A DNA stretch of 64,000 bases from Halomarinibacterium sp034670265 (GTDB lineage: Bacteria; Bacteroidota; Bacteroidia; Flavobacteriales; Flavobacteriaceae). The stretch covers positions 372,001-436,000 of the forward strand of contig JAXMNU010000001.1 of NCBI GenBank assembly GCA_034670265.1, given 5' to 3'. Both the position numbers and the translations under genes were made by a program. The notes under the pieces are model-generated. The model did no database searches, was not told the origin of the DNA, and worked only from the letters and a program-made list of their open reading frames with translations. This document shows positions 25,245 to 34,954 of this stretch, piece by piece (position 1 is the first letter of the stretch; the number at the start of each line of letters is the position of its first letter).

Positions 25245-26456
25245 ATGAGACTGCACCGAAATTTGGTATTTGCAACCATCGATTCCCTTCATATAATTTT
25301 CAATGAAAAAAAGCAAGCCGATAAGGTGTTGAAAAACACTTTGAAGCGTGATAAGCGATGGGGTTCTCGCGATAGAAGTTTTATTGCCGAAACCACATAC
25401 GATATTGTAAGATGGAAACGGCTTTATGCCGAAATTGCTGAAGTAAAAGAACCTTTTAATAGAGAGAATCTTTTCAGAATGTTTGTAGTTTGGGCAACGC
25501 TTCGCGGAATTAAACTTCCAGATTGGCCACAATTTGAAGGCACCCCAACCCGTAAAATTAAAGGGCGTTTTGATGAACTTTCTAAAGTGAGAAAACTTAG
25601 AGAATCTATTCCAGATTGGCTAGATGAGCTAGGGCTAAAAGAGTTAGGCAAAGACCGTTGGGAAAAGGAATTAAAACACCTTAATAGCCAAGCAGATGTA
25701 GTTTTAAGGGTAAATACCTTAAAAACAAATGTACAACAGCTTCAAAATGCCTTGAGGGATCAAGAAATTGATACCGAAACTATTTCTGGTCTGGACAGTG
25801 CTTTGGTTTTAAAAGAACGAGCTAACGTTTTCACTACGGAACAATTTAAAGAAGGTTGGTTCGAGGTGCAAGATGCCTCTTCGCAAAAGGTAGCGCATTT
25901 ACTGAATCCAAAATCTGGAATGCGCGTGGTGGATGCATGTGCCGGAGCGGGAGGTAAAAGTTTACACATCGCCACTCTTATGGAAAATAAAGGCCAAATT
26001 ATTGCTATGGACCTTTATGAAAGCAAGTTAAACGAACTTAAAAGAAGAGCACGCAGAAACGGCATCCACAATCTCGAAACTAGAGTGATAGATTCTTCAA
26101 AAGCTATTAAAAAATTAATTGGTAAGGCTGACAAAGTACTTATTGATGCACCCTGTACGGGTTTAGGTGTATTGAAAAGAAACCCTGACACAAAGTGGAA
26201 ACTTCAGCCAGAATTCCTCGAAGAAATTAGGAAAACACAACAGGAAATTCTTCAATCGTATTCAAAAATGGTGAAGGAAGAAGGTGAGTTAGTGTATGCT
26301 ACTTGTTCTATTTTACCTTCGGAAAACAACCTTCAGGTTAAGGATTTTCTAGCTTCAGAAGCAGGTAAATCATTTACTTTAGTAAAAGAAGAAACTATCT
26401 ATCCAAGTGAATCTGGATTTGATGGGTTTTATATGGCACTTTTAAAAAATAGATAA
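25245..26456 (+). CDS. RsmB/NOP-family RNA m5C methyltransferase
   Basis: About 403 residues. The SAM-binding motif is DACAGAGGKSLHIA; the catalytic pair lies in DAPCTGLGVLKRNPD (motif IV Cys) and YATCSILPSEN (motif VI nucleophile). An N-terminal NusB-like helical domain is suggested by the basic helices. The enzyme methylates C5 of cytosine in RNA, probably rRNA; the exact position is not predictable. The ATG at 25245 is chosen over the in-frame TTG at 25239. Confidence 0.9.
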   Translation: MRLHRNLVFATIDSLHIIFNEKKQADKVLKNTLKRDKRWGSRDRSFIAETTYDIVRWKRLYAEIAEVKEPFNRENLFRMFVVWATLRGIKLPDWPQFEGTPTRKIKGRFDELSKVRKLRESIPDWLDELGLKELGKDRWEKELKHLNSQADVVLRVNTLKTNVQQLQNALRDQEIDTETISGLDSALVLKERANVFTTEQFKEGWFEVQDASSQKVAHLLNPKSGMRVVDACAGAGGKSLHIATLMENKGQIIAMDLYESKLNELKRRARRNGIHNLETRVIDSSKAIKKLIGKADKVLIDAPCTGLGVLKRNPDTKWKLQPEFLEEIRKTQQEILQSYSKMVKEEGELVYATCSILPSENNLQVKDFLASEAGKSFTLVKEETIYPSESGFDGFYMALLKNR

Positions 26457-26470
26457 CTAATTCTACTTTA

Positions 26471-27514
26471 ATGAAATCAATTTTATTATCTCTGTTTGCA
26501 TTTTTATTCATTTCAACAACTTTTGCACAGCAGTCTTACTACAATGATGTAAATCTCGATTTAACAGGGCAAGATTTATATTTTGAACTTCAAAACAAAA
26601 TAGACCAAGCAAGTAGTAGCTTTACGTATGGTGATGTGCGCGATGCAGTTTTAATTAGTGATGAAGACACATCAAACAGTAATAACGTTTTACTAGTTTA
26701 CGGATATAATGATACGGATGGAAATTGTACTACCGATAGAAGTCGAGATAAAGATGATTTTGGAGGTACAAGCTGCGAATGGAACCGAGAGCATGTGTTT
26801 GCACGGTCAAATACAAATCCGCCTATGGGAGATGTTGACAACGGTACAACGGGGATTGGAGCCGACCCACATAACATTCGCCCAAGTGACCAACAAATGA
26901 ACAACAATAAAGCGAATAAGAAGTTTGCTACTGGGAGTGGAAATGCAGGAAATGTAGGTAGTGGAAATTGGTATCCAGGGGATGAATGGAAAGGTGATGT
27001 GGCAAGAATGATTATGTATATGTATACACGATACGGAGACCGTTGTTTACCATCACTAACAGGAGTAGGAAATTTACAAGGAAGTACAGATATGCTTCAG
27101 TTGTTTTTACAATGGAATGCAGAAGACCCTGTAACAACTTTTGAAGACCAACGAAACAACTATTTTGAAACGCTATACGGAAACCGAAATCCTTTTATTG
27201 ATAATCCGTATTTAGCTACGATTATTTGGGGTGGAACTCCAGCAGAAGATAGATGGGATATATTCTCAATAAATGATTTCAACAAAGAACCTCTTACTAT
27301 TTATCCAAACCCAATTAATGAAGTACTTTATTTCGAAACAAATACCAGATTAAATGAATATACGGTTTATAGTATTTTAGGAAATAGAATAGCTACAAAC
27401 AAAATTAATCAATCTAATAGATTAATAGATGTTTCATTTTTGCCAGACGGAATATATTTAATTGAATTTTCTTCAGAAGAAAAACGAATACTTAAAAAAA
27501 TAATTGTTGAATAA
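26471..27514 (+). CDS. Secreted endonuclease I family nuclease with T9SS sorting domain
   Basis: A 347-residue protein: signal peptide (MKSILLSLFAFLFISTTFAQ), an endonuclease I domain (PF04231 type; CEWNREHVFARS with the catalytic His, ADPHNIRPSD, and a late WGG stretch), and a C-terminal type IX secretion domain (LTIYPNPINEVLYFE, NGIYLIEF-like, ILKKIIVE). It is therefore predicted to be exported and to degrade extracellular DNA or RNA. Several Cys in the catalytic region suggest disulfides. A strong terminator follows directly. Confidence 0.88.
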   Translation: MKSILLSLFAFLFISTTFAQQSYYNDVNLDLTGQDLYFELQNKIDQASSSFTYGDVRDAVLISDEDTSNSNNVLLVYGYNDTDGNCTTDRSRDKDDFGGTSCEWNREHVFARSNTNPPMGDVDNGTTGIGADPHNIRPSDQQMNNNKANKKFATGSGNAGNVGSGNWYPGDEWKGDVARMIMYMYTRYGDRCLPSLTGVGNLQGSTDMLQLFLQWNAEDPVTTFEDQRNNYFETLYGNRNPFIDNPYLATIIWGGTPAEDRWDIFSINDFNKEPLTIYPNPINEVLYFETNTRLNEYTVYSILGNRIATNKINQSNRLIDVSFLPDGIYLIEFSSEEKRILKKIIVE

Positions 27515-27545
27515 AAAAAGCGGGCAATGCCCGCTTTTTTTTTGT
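27514..27545. terminator. Bidirectional terminator between convergent genes
   Basis: AAAAAGCGGGC/GCCCGCTTTTT with a three-base loop gives T runs on both strands, serving the nuclease gene and the large T9SS gene that ends at 27567. Confidence 0.85.
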
Positions 27546-27566
27546 TTACTAATCTTACAGAACTAT

Positions 27567-30494
27567 CTATTTTACAATAATTCTAGCTGTTTTATAAGTA
27601 GTTGTTGCTTGACCTCCAATTCTTATAATGTAAACACCACTAGATACGTTTGTCATATCCAAGTTTAGTCTATACGCTCCATCAATCTTTGGTACGCTTT
27701 TGTTGAATCCAATTTCTTGACCCAAAACATTATAAACTGCTAAAAACACACCTTCGTCGTAATCAGTTTCAAAAACTACTTCAAATTGGTTATTATCATT
27801 AGACACAACAACTAAATTAGCATTATTTATTGTGTAATCATCAATTCCTAGGTTTGCAATATTAGCTCTATAATCTTCAGTTTCACCAAATAAAACTTCA
27901 TCACAGGCATTCGCTGGGACAGGTCCAACACCACTAGCTCTAGCTCTCATTAGATGTTCTCCAAGCGTAGCATTTGCAGGAACTACTAAATCAATAGTTT
28001 CAGTGAAATTTCCACTATTTTGGCCAGGAGCAAACTCATAATTATCAACAACAAGTTCATTTGCTGTAAAAGTTAGATCATCATTATAATCAATCCAAAC
28101 ACTTATAAATTGACTACCATATTCAGAAGTTACCGTAAGTGGAGTAATATTTCCGTTATCTAGATTTGCAATTTGACTTGTAAAATCACCATAACCTTCA
28201 CAACCAGAAGGGTTGTTTATTCCACCAACTTCAAAAAGTCTAAATCCATGTCCCGCATCACAATTAGATGTAGGGAAACATAGTTGGTTTTCAACCATAA
28301 CAGTTGTTTCGTCATTTGAAGCTTCTTGATCTCCAGATAATGAAGTACTTGAGGTTATTGTGTAAGTTCCAACAGTAGTAAAATCTGAAGTTTGTGCGAA
28401 ACTAAAATTAAGCTCTTCTTCAGAAACTATAGTCCCAGGGAATGATTCAACAACGGGTGTTCCTCCGTTTACATTATACTCTAAATCAAATCCTGATTGA
28501 GTCGCTGCACCAAAGTTTTTTACTCTTACAGTAATAGTCTCATCGCTTAGTTCATCTCCACTAGTTGGAGCCACAATTGCAATTACTCCTACATCATTTG
28601 CAAATAAATGTGTTACTTCTTTAGTAAATTCATTATTTGGAGTATAACCATCACCACCAAGCGTCGTTTTTGCCTCAATGCTGTAAGTTTGTCCAGCATT
28701 AGATAGATCTACAGTTTGTGTAAATTGATAAGTAACAGCTTCATTAGAGTTTATGGTACCAACATACGTTTCAGACGCCACTAAATTTCCATCAACTCTA
28801 AGTTCTAGTGGAATATTTGCAACAGAACTTAAGCTATAGTTTCTTATACTAACTTCAACTACTTCAGCATTTGTTAATATCCCATTAGATGGATCATTTA
28901 TTGCACTAACTCCTACATCGTTTGTAAAAGGGCCTAAGATTCTAATAGCAGCAATACGAGATCTCCAAAAGTTATTTGATGAAAAATAATCTGCAGTAGT
29001 CCAAAAAGTAAATCCATCTGGATCCATTGTCATATGCGCATAGTCACCATATCTATATGTGTTTGTTCTAACACCTGGTCCATCAAAAATGACAGTTTCT
29101 GCAACTGTCATTTGTCCAAGAGGGTCACCATCAAAACGCCCAGTATATCTTAAAGAAACAGGTAAAGTTGTACTTGCGGTTGTATAGGCTAGCGCTATAT
29201 TTCCTTCTACATCGATTGCAGAGGTACTCATAACTCTACTATGGCCATCTGCAATAGAATAGGTACCTTCTTGATAAATACTCCAAGGGTTTGTAGCATC
29301 ATTACGTAACTCAATCCATCTAATTCCACCAGTTTCATTACCGTCTATAAATGTATTAAATGTGATTAGCCAGGAATTGTGATTTGCGAAAGATCTATAA
29401 TTAGCACCAAATGATACTATACCACCATGGCCAGCTAGTCTTTGACTTGTACCTGGTTGGCGTATTGCGCCATTACCATTTCCAAACAACTCTCCAGCAT
29501 CAAAAGGATCTGTCGGAATTTCTAAAGGAGCAGAAATAGTTGAATTAGCTGTGTTATCCCAATCAGGTATAACTTCCCATATTTTTAAATGGTCAAAAGT
29601 AATTGCCGTTGTCCAATCATCGTCTTGTAGATATGTAAAATAACCTGGTGTGTTTGGATTAATCTCAGTTCCTAATAAATTTGCAGGTTCTGCACTTTTA
29701 ACTGTATTTGGGTTATTTACAATATCTGGAAAATTAAATATAATAATTTGAGGTGATGTCCCTCCATTAAGCATTTCTTCTCTCTCCATAACGAATCCTT
29801 GTGTAATAGATCCAGCTAGATTTACAGTTCCATAGTAACCATCATGCCAAACCCCATATTTTGGGTAATCTGGGAGTCCTGAAAAAGCATATTGCCAAAC
29901 GTTATATGATCCTGCTGGATCGTTGGTTTCAGAAACACCAATAGCTAAACCAAGGTTAGATCCTAAGTTTCCAAACTCACTTACAACCCATCGATCTGCT
30001 AATTGATCATAAAGTACAATCGGGTCTCCATTATTTGATCCAATACCCAAAAAAGTTGAAAGGTTTACTGGACCTACTTGTAAAGCTCCAGACTTATCAA
30101 AAATCTTAACAAGGGAATTTACAGAATGAACATAGTGATTTGGACCAGCTGCTCCAGTTGGGTCGGGCGGCAAAAATCCAGATTCGTTTTGAGATGCTCC
30201 AATAAAATTTTGAAGTATAGGTAAGCTAGTAATCCCTCCCGGTTCTGTTTGAAGGTTTTGAATTACACTAGGGGCTTTCTTAACTTTATTTGGAACGGTC
30301 GATACACGTTGATCAACAACCATAGTAGGAACGTTTGATTCACTATTTCTAGTGTATTTTGGAAATTCATCCAAACGTCCTGTTTTTCCAATATAAGTTC
30401 CAGTAATAGTTTCAGTTGGCGGGTATTTTTCCTGTGAATAGGAACCAAATCCCACGAATAATAACATTAATAATAGTAAAAGATGTTTTCTCAT
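27567..30494 (-). CDS. Large T9SS-secreted protein with CARDB-like and GEVED domains
   Basis: About 975 residues. A signal peptide (MRKHLLLLLMLLFVGFGSYSQ) precedes a long N-terminal region with propeller-like repeats (PTGAAGPNHYVHSVNSL, DRWVVSEFGN). Two CARDB-like beta-sandwich repeats follow (NDVGVSAINDPSNG and NDVGVIAIVAPTSG), then a GEVED domain (SVWIDYNDDLTFTANEL), and a T9SS sorting tail (SGVYIIRIGG). The start at 30494 is preferred over 30518. The N-terminal region has no catalytic residues that I can assign. Likely a cell-surface binding or adhesion protein. Confidence 0.8.
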   Translation of the reverse strand: MRKHLLLLLMLLFVGFGSYSQEKYPPTETITGTYIGKTGRLDEFPKYTRNSESNVPTMVVDQRVSTVPNKVKKAPSVIQNLQTEPGGITSLPILQNFIGASQNESGFLPPDPTGAAGPNHYVHSVNSLVKIFDKSGALQVGPVNLSTFLGIGSNNGDPIVLYDQLADRWVVSEFGNLGSNLGLAIGVSETNDPAGSYNVWQYAFSGLPDYPKYGVWHDGYYGTVNLAGSITQGFVMEREEMLNGGTSPQIIIFNFPDIVNNPNTVKSAEPANLLGTEINPNTPGYFTYLQDDDWTTAITFDHLKIWEVIPDWDNTANSTISAPLEIPTDPFDAGELFGNGNGAIRQPGTSQRLAGHGGIVSFGANYRSFANHNSWLITFNTFIDGNETGGIRWIELRNDATNPWSIYQEGTYSIADGHSRVMSTSAIDVEGNIALAYTTASTTLPVSLRYTGRFDGDPLGQMTVAETVIFDGPGVRTNTYRYGDYAHMTMDPDGFTFWTTADYFSSNNFWRSRIAAIRILGPFTNDVGVSAINDPSNGILTNAEVVEVSIRNYSLSSVANIPLELRVDGNLVASETYVGTINSNEAVTYQFTQTVDLSNAGQTYSIEAKTTLGGDGYTPNNEFTKEVTHLFANDVGVIAIVAPTSGDELSDETITVRVKNFGAATQSGFDLEYNVNGGTPVVESFPGTIVSEEELNFSFAQTSDFTTVGTYTITSSTSLSGDQEASNDETTVMVENQLCFPTSNCDAGHGFRLFEVGGINNPSGCEGYGDFTSQIANLDNGNITPLTVTSEYGSQFISVWIDYNDDLTFTANELVVDNYEFAPGQNSGNFTETIDLVVPANATLGEHLMRARASGVGPVPANACDEVLFGETEDYRANIANLGIDDYTINNANLVVVSNDNNQFEVVFETDYDEGVFLAVYNVLGQEIGFNKSVPKIDGAYRLNLDMTNVSSGVYIIRIGGQATTTYKTARIIVK

Positions 30495-30693
30495 TGGTTT
30501 AATTTTTTGAACGCACAATATATTGAATATTCATAAAAAAAATAGTAGTTTATACTAACTATTTAAACAAAAAATGAAATTTATTCATCTTTTAGAATGG
30601 AATTAGCAATAAATTTTAGAAATAGTTAGTTTTTAAACAAATACCTGTTAAAAAACTCAATTGTTTAATTTCTTAGAAATGGTAATAATTAAG

Positions 30694-30701
30694 TATCTTT
30701 G
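30694..30701 (+). promoter_or_regulatory. Putative -7 box (TATCTTTG) for purL
   Basis: TATCTTTG matches TAnnTTTG and ends 21 bases before the purL ATG at 30723. Confidence 0.45.
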
Positions 30702-30722
30702 CTCTTTCAAAAACTGGCATTC

Positions 30723-33700
30723 ATGATTCACTTTTTTGGAGACGTAATAAACACTGTTTTTGCTGTCCAAACCCTAGGAACTATATCCAAAGAAAATGTA
30801 GAAAAACTTGTTTGGTTGTTTGGCAACCAACCCAAAATAGAACAGTCCGCAATAGCGGATTTTTTTATTGGCCCAAGAGCAGCTATGATAACACCATGGA
30901 GCACCAATGCTGTTGAAATAACCCAAAATATGGGCATTGAGGGAATTATTCGTATTGAAGAATTTAAAAATATTTCTGAAGACTTTAAGGATTTTGACCC
31001 CATGCTTTCTCAAAAGTATGCTGAATTAAATCAAGAAATATACACCATCAATATTCAGCCTGAATCTATAAAAGAGATTGACGATATATCAGCGTATAAT
31101 CAATCTGAAGGTTTAGCACTTAACGGAGATGAAGTTGAGTATTTAGAAAATCTTTCAAAAAAGTTAAATCGAAAATTAACCGACAGTGAAGTCTTTGGTT
31201 TTAGTCAAGTAAATAGTGAACACTGCCGCCATAAAATTTTTAATGGAACATTTGTAATTGATGGAGAAGAAATGCCTTCTTCTCTATTCAAGTTAATTAA
31301 AAAAACTTCTGCAGAAAATCCAAACGGAATTGTTTCTGCATACAAAGACAATGTTGCTTTTATAAAAGGGCCTAAGGCTACACAATTCTCTCCAAAAACA
31401 GCAGATAAACCAGACTTTTACGAAAAGAAAGATTTTAATAGTGTTATTTCATTAAAAGCCGAAACTCATAATTTCCCAACCACTGTTGAGCCTTTCAACG
31501 GTGCAGCTACTGGGAGTGGTGGTGAAATTAGAGATCGTTTAGCTGGCGGTAAAGGTTCTTTACCACTTGCTGGAACTGCGGTTTATATGACCTCCTACTC
31601 CCGTTTAGAAAAAAATCGTCCTTGGGAAAAAGCGATGAAAGAAAGAGAGTGGTTGTATCAAACTCCTATGGACATCCTTATTAAAGCGAGTAATGGAGCT
31701 TCAGATTTTGGAAATAAATTTGGTCAACCCCTTATTGCAGGTTCTGTATTAACTTTTGAACATGAAGAGGAAGCTCGTAAACTAGGATTTGATAAAGTAA
31801 TCATGTTGGCTGGCGGAATAGGCTACGGAAAAGAAAGCCAAGCCATTAAAGATACTCCTAATAAAGGTGATAAAGTAGTCATTCTGGGGGGCGAAAACTA
31901 CCGAATTGGTATGGGTGGTGCTGCCGTGTCAAGTGCAGATACGGGTGAATTTGCTAGCGGAATTGAATTAAATGCCGTACAACGTTCCAATCCCGAAATG
32001 CAGAAAAGAGCTGCCAATGCCATACGTGCCATGGTGGAAAGCGAAGAGAATCCTATTGTTTCCATTCACGATCACGGAGCAGGTGGACATCTTAATTGTT
32101 TAAGTGAATTGGTAGAGGAAACTGGAGGAAAAATAGATTTGGATAAGCTTCCCGTGGGAGACCCGACGCTTTCAGCAAAAGAAATTATTGGTAACGAATC
32201 ACAGGAACGTATGGGGTTGGTTATTTCAGAAAAAAATATTGAAACTTTAAAACGTATTGCAGAACGTGAACGCTCCCCAATGTATACTGTGGGTGATGTA
32301 ACGGGTGATCATAAGTTTATTTTTGAAAGTGAAACCACAGGTGCAAAACCTATGGATTTTGCTTTGGAAGATATGTTTGGAAGTTCTCCAAAAACCATTA
32401 TGAATGATGTTTCCATAAAAAGAAATTATAAATCGTCTTTATATGAAACTTCAAAAATAAAGGACTATTTAGCTCAAGTTCTACAATTGGAAGCCGTTGC
32501 CTGTAAAGATTGGTTGACCAACAAAGTGGATCGTTGTGTGGGGGGTCTTGTGGCAAAACAACAATGTGCTGGACCTTTGCAATTACCTTTAAATAATTGT
32601 GGTGTCATGGCGTTGGATTATCAAGGAAAAGAAGGCGTTGCAACTTCCATTGGTCATTCTCCCATTAGTGCTTTGGTGGATCCCATAGCAGGCTCCCGAA
32701 ATTCCATCACCGAAGCCTTAACAAATATTGTTTGGGCACCACTAGAAAATGGGTTGCAAAGTGTTTCGCTTTCGGCAAACTGGATGTGGCCTTGTAATAA
32801 CGAAGGAGAAGATGTTCGACTGTATAAAGCTGTTAAAGGTATTAGTGATTTTGCTATCGATTTAGGAATTAATGTCCCCACTGGAAAGGATTCACTATCG
32901 ATGAAGCAGAAATACAAAAACGAAGAAGTCATCGCGCCAGGAACAGTGATCATTTCGGCGGCTGGTCATTGTAACGATATTACCAAAGTTGTGGAGCCTG
33001 TGCTTCAAAAAAATGGTGGAAGTATTTATTACATTAATATTTCCCAAGATGACTACAAATTAGGTGGTTCTTCCTTTACACAAATTTTAAATGTCATTGG
33101 AAATGAAGTTCCTACTGTAAGAAATGCAGCTTATGTAAAAACTGTTTTCAACTCGCTTCAAGAATTAATTGCTGAAGGGGCTATCGTAGCTGGACACGAT
33201 GTGGCTTCCGGTGGATTAATTACAACATTGCTGGAAATGTGTTTTGCTGATGTGAATTTGGGCGCAGAAATTGACCTAAGTGCTTTAACTGAAAAAGATT
33301 CTGTAAAACTTTTATTTTCAGAAAATTGCAGTATCGTATTTCAAGCATCAAACGATGCAAAAGTAGAAACGCTTCTTTCAGAAAAAAATATACAATTCCA
33401 TAACATTGGAAGGGTAACTGAAGGCAAGTCATTAGTACTTAAAAATGGAGAGGATACCTTCAGTTTTACTATTACTGAAACTAGAGATACATGGTACAAA
33501 ACATCGTATTTATTAGATAAAAAACAAACGGCAAACGATTTGGCCACGGCACGTTTCAACAATTACAAAAAACAACCTTTACAATATCAGTTTCCTAGTT
33601 ATTTTGATGGTAAATTACCTGCCTCTTCAACTTGGAGCAAAAGTGAACGAAAATTAAAAGCGGCTATCATCCGTGAAAAAGGGAGTAACAGTGAGAGAGA

Positions 33701-34397
33701 AATGGCACACGCCATGTATCTCGCTGGTTTTGATGTAAAAGATGTGCATATGACCGATTTAATTAGCGGTCGTGAAACATTGGAAGATATTCAGTTTATT
33801 GGTGCCGTTGGTGGCTTTTCCAACAGTGATGTATTAGGCTCGGCAAAAGGTTGGGCCGGAGCCTTTTTATATAACGAAAAGGCAAATACGGCGCTAAAAA
33901 AATTCTTTGAAAGAGAAGACACACTCAGCGTTGGAATCTGTAATGGTTGCCAGTTATTTTTAGAATTAGACCTCATTAATCCAGAGCACGAGAAGTTTTC
34001 AAAGATGCGTCATAACGATTCACATAAACACGAAAGTTCATTTACGAGTGTGAAAGTTCAGAAAAATAATAGTGTGATGCTTTCTACGTTAGAGGGAACC
34101 TCTTTGGGTGTTTGGATTAGTCACGGGGAAGGAAAATTTAACTTACCCATGCCAGAAAACGATTATAACATTGTAGCAAAATACGGTTATGATAGTTATC
34201 CTTCAAACCCAAATGGAAGTGATTATAATACGGCTATGTTGTGTGATAAAACAGGAAGGCATTTAGTAACTATGCCGCATATTGAGCGATCCATGTTTCA
34301 ATGGAATTGGGCAAATTATCCAAGTGGTAGAAAGGATGAGGTTTCACCTTGGCTAGAAGCCTTTGTAAATGCCCGAAAATGGTTGGAAAAAAAATAA
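30723..34397 (+). CDS. purL: Phosphoribosylformylglycinamidine synthase
   Basis: About 1224 residues, the large single-chain form. It makes FGAM from FGAR, glutamine and ATP, the fourth step of purine synthesis. The N-terminal part has SQVNSEHCRHKIFNG and a SLKAETHNFPTTVEPFNGAATGSGG ATP/FGAR site; the middle has a second AIRS-like half (VPTGKDSLSMKQKY, HDVASGGLI); the C-terminal class I glutaminase has the Cys nucleophile in GICNGCQ and the His-Glu pair in MPHIERSMF. The start is the ATG at 30723, not the upstream in-frame start. No other pur genes are next to it. Confidence 0.96.
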   Translation: MIHFFGDVINTVFAVQTLGTISKENVEKLVWLFGNQPKIEQSAIADFFIGPRAAMITPWSTNAVEITQNMGIEGIIRIEEFKNISEDFKDFDPMLSQKYAELNQEIYTINIQPESIKEIDDISAYNQSEGLALNGDEVEYLENLSKKLNRKLTDSEVFGFSQVNSEHCRHKIFNGTFVIDGEEMPSSLFKLIKKTSAENPNGIVSAYKDNVAFIKGPKATQFSPKTADKPDFYEKKDFNSVISLKAETHNFPTTVEPFNGAATGSGGEIRDRLAGGKGSLPLAGTAVYMTSYSRLEKNRPWEKAMKEREWLYQTPMDILIKASNGASDFGNKFGQPLIAGSVLTFEHEEEARKLGFDKVIMLAGGIGYGKESQAIKDTPNKGDKVVILGGENYRIGMGGAAVSSADTGEFASGIELNAVQRSNPEMQKRAANAIRAMVESEENPIVSIHDHGAGGHLNCLSELVEETGGKIDLDKLPVGDPTLSAKEIIGNESQERMGLVISEKNIETLKRIAERERSPMYTVGDVTGDHKFIFESETTGAKPMDFALEDMFGSSPKTIMNDVSIKRNYKSSLYETSKIKDYLAQVLQLEAVACKDWLTNKVDRCVGGLVAKQQCAGPLQLPLNNCGVMALDYQGKEGVATSIGHSPISALVDPIAGSRNSITEALTNIVWAPLENGLQSVSLSANWMWPCNNEGEDVRLYKAVKGISDFAIDLGINVPTGKDSLSMKQKYKNEEVIAPGTVIISAAGHCNDITKVVEPVLQKNGGSIYYINISQDDYKLGGSSFTQILNVIGNEVPTVRNAAYVKTVFNSLQELIAEGAIVAGHDVASGGLITTLLEMCFADVNLGAEIDLSALTEKDSVKLLFSENCSIVFQASNDAKVETLLSEKNIQFHNIGRVTEGKSLVLKNGEDTFSFTITETRDTWYKTSYLLDKKQTANDLATARFNNYKKQPLQYQFPSYFDGKLPASSTWSKSERKLKAAIIREKGSNSEREMAHAMYLAGFDVKDVHMTDLISGRETLEDIQFIGAVGGFSNSDVLGSAKGWAGAFLYNEKANTALKKFFEREDTLSVGICNGCQLFLELDLINPEHEKFSKMRHNDSHKHESSFTSVKVQKNNSVMLSTLEGTSLGVWISHGEGKFNLPMPENDYNIVAKYGYDSYPSNPNGSDYNTAMLCDKTGRHLVTMPHIERSMFQWNWANYPSGRKDEVSPWLEAFVNARKWLEKK

Positions 34398-34432
34398 TAA
34401 CCGCCTAAATGATATAAATAATCGATTAAATG

Positions 34433-34463
34433 TTGTTTATTTAATTAACTTAGAATATCTTAG
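34433..34463 (+). promoter_or_regulatory. Putative promoter (TTG-N20-TATCTTAG)
   Basis: TTG at 34433-34435 and TATCTTAG at 34456-34463, with 20 bases between, resemble the sigma-A pattern ahead of the small T9SS gene at 34520. Confidence 0.35.
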
Positions 34464-34519
34464 CATCGTAAATCTTGTTTAATAGCCCCCAAATCAATTA
34501 AACAAATCAAACCTACTAA

Positions 34520-34849
34520 ATGAAGAATTTATTATTAGTACTACTCCTTTTTGTGAGTTTTTCTGTTTTTTCCCAAGATAAAAATGACCAAAGTCCTGTT
34601 GCTATTACAGAATCGTCTACAGCACATTTTAGTGTATATCCAAACCCTGTAGAAGATCGTTTAAGTATCAATACCAAATTAGAAGATTACTCTATCGAGA
34701 TTATTAACTCCTTAGGTCAAGTAGTCAATTTTCAAAAAAACAATAACGGACTGCAAACAGTTGATTATAGCAATTTAGCTAGCGGAATGTACCTTTTGAA
34801 GTTAACTTCAGGAGATATTTCAGAATCTTTCAAAATCGTTAGGCTGTAA
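34520..34849 (+). CDS. Minimal T9SS protein: signal peptide plus sorting domain only
   Basis: A 109-residue protein. After the signal peptide (MKNLLLVLLLFVSFSVFSQ) there are only about 17 residues before a complete type A T9SS sorting domain (FSVYPNPVEDRLSIN, GMYLLKLTSG). Normally the sorting domain is the tail of a large cargo and is removed on export. A standalone domain with almost no passenger is unusual. It has its own promoter-like region and a strong terminator, so it is a separate transcription unit rather than a decayed gene end. The function is unknown. Confidence 0.75.
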   Translation: MKNLLLVLLLFVSFSVFSQDKNDQSPVAITESSTAHFSVYPNPVEDRLSINTKLEDYSIEIINSLGQVVNFQKNNNGLQTVDYSNLASGMYLLKLTSGDISESFKIVRL

Positions 34850-34874
34850 ATTGGTAAAACATACATTATTATAA

Positions 34875-34905
34875 ATGAAGCTCTGCACAGAGCTTCATTT
34901 TTTTA
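34875..34905 (+). terminator. Intrinsic terminator
   Basis: A ten-bp TGAAGCTCTG/CAGAGCTTCA stem with a two-base loop is followed by seven T, after the small T9SS gene. Confidence 0.85.
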
Positions 34906-34954
34906 GGTACAAACTGAATATTTTTTTCTAATTTGCAGGATTGAATATTTGACC

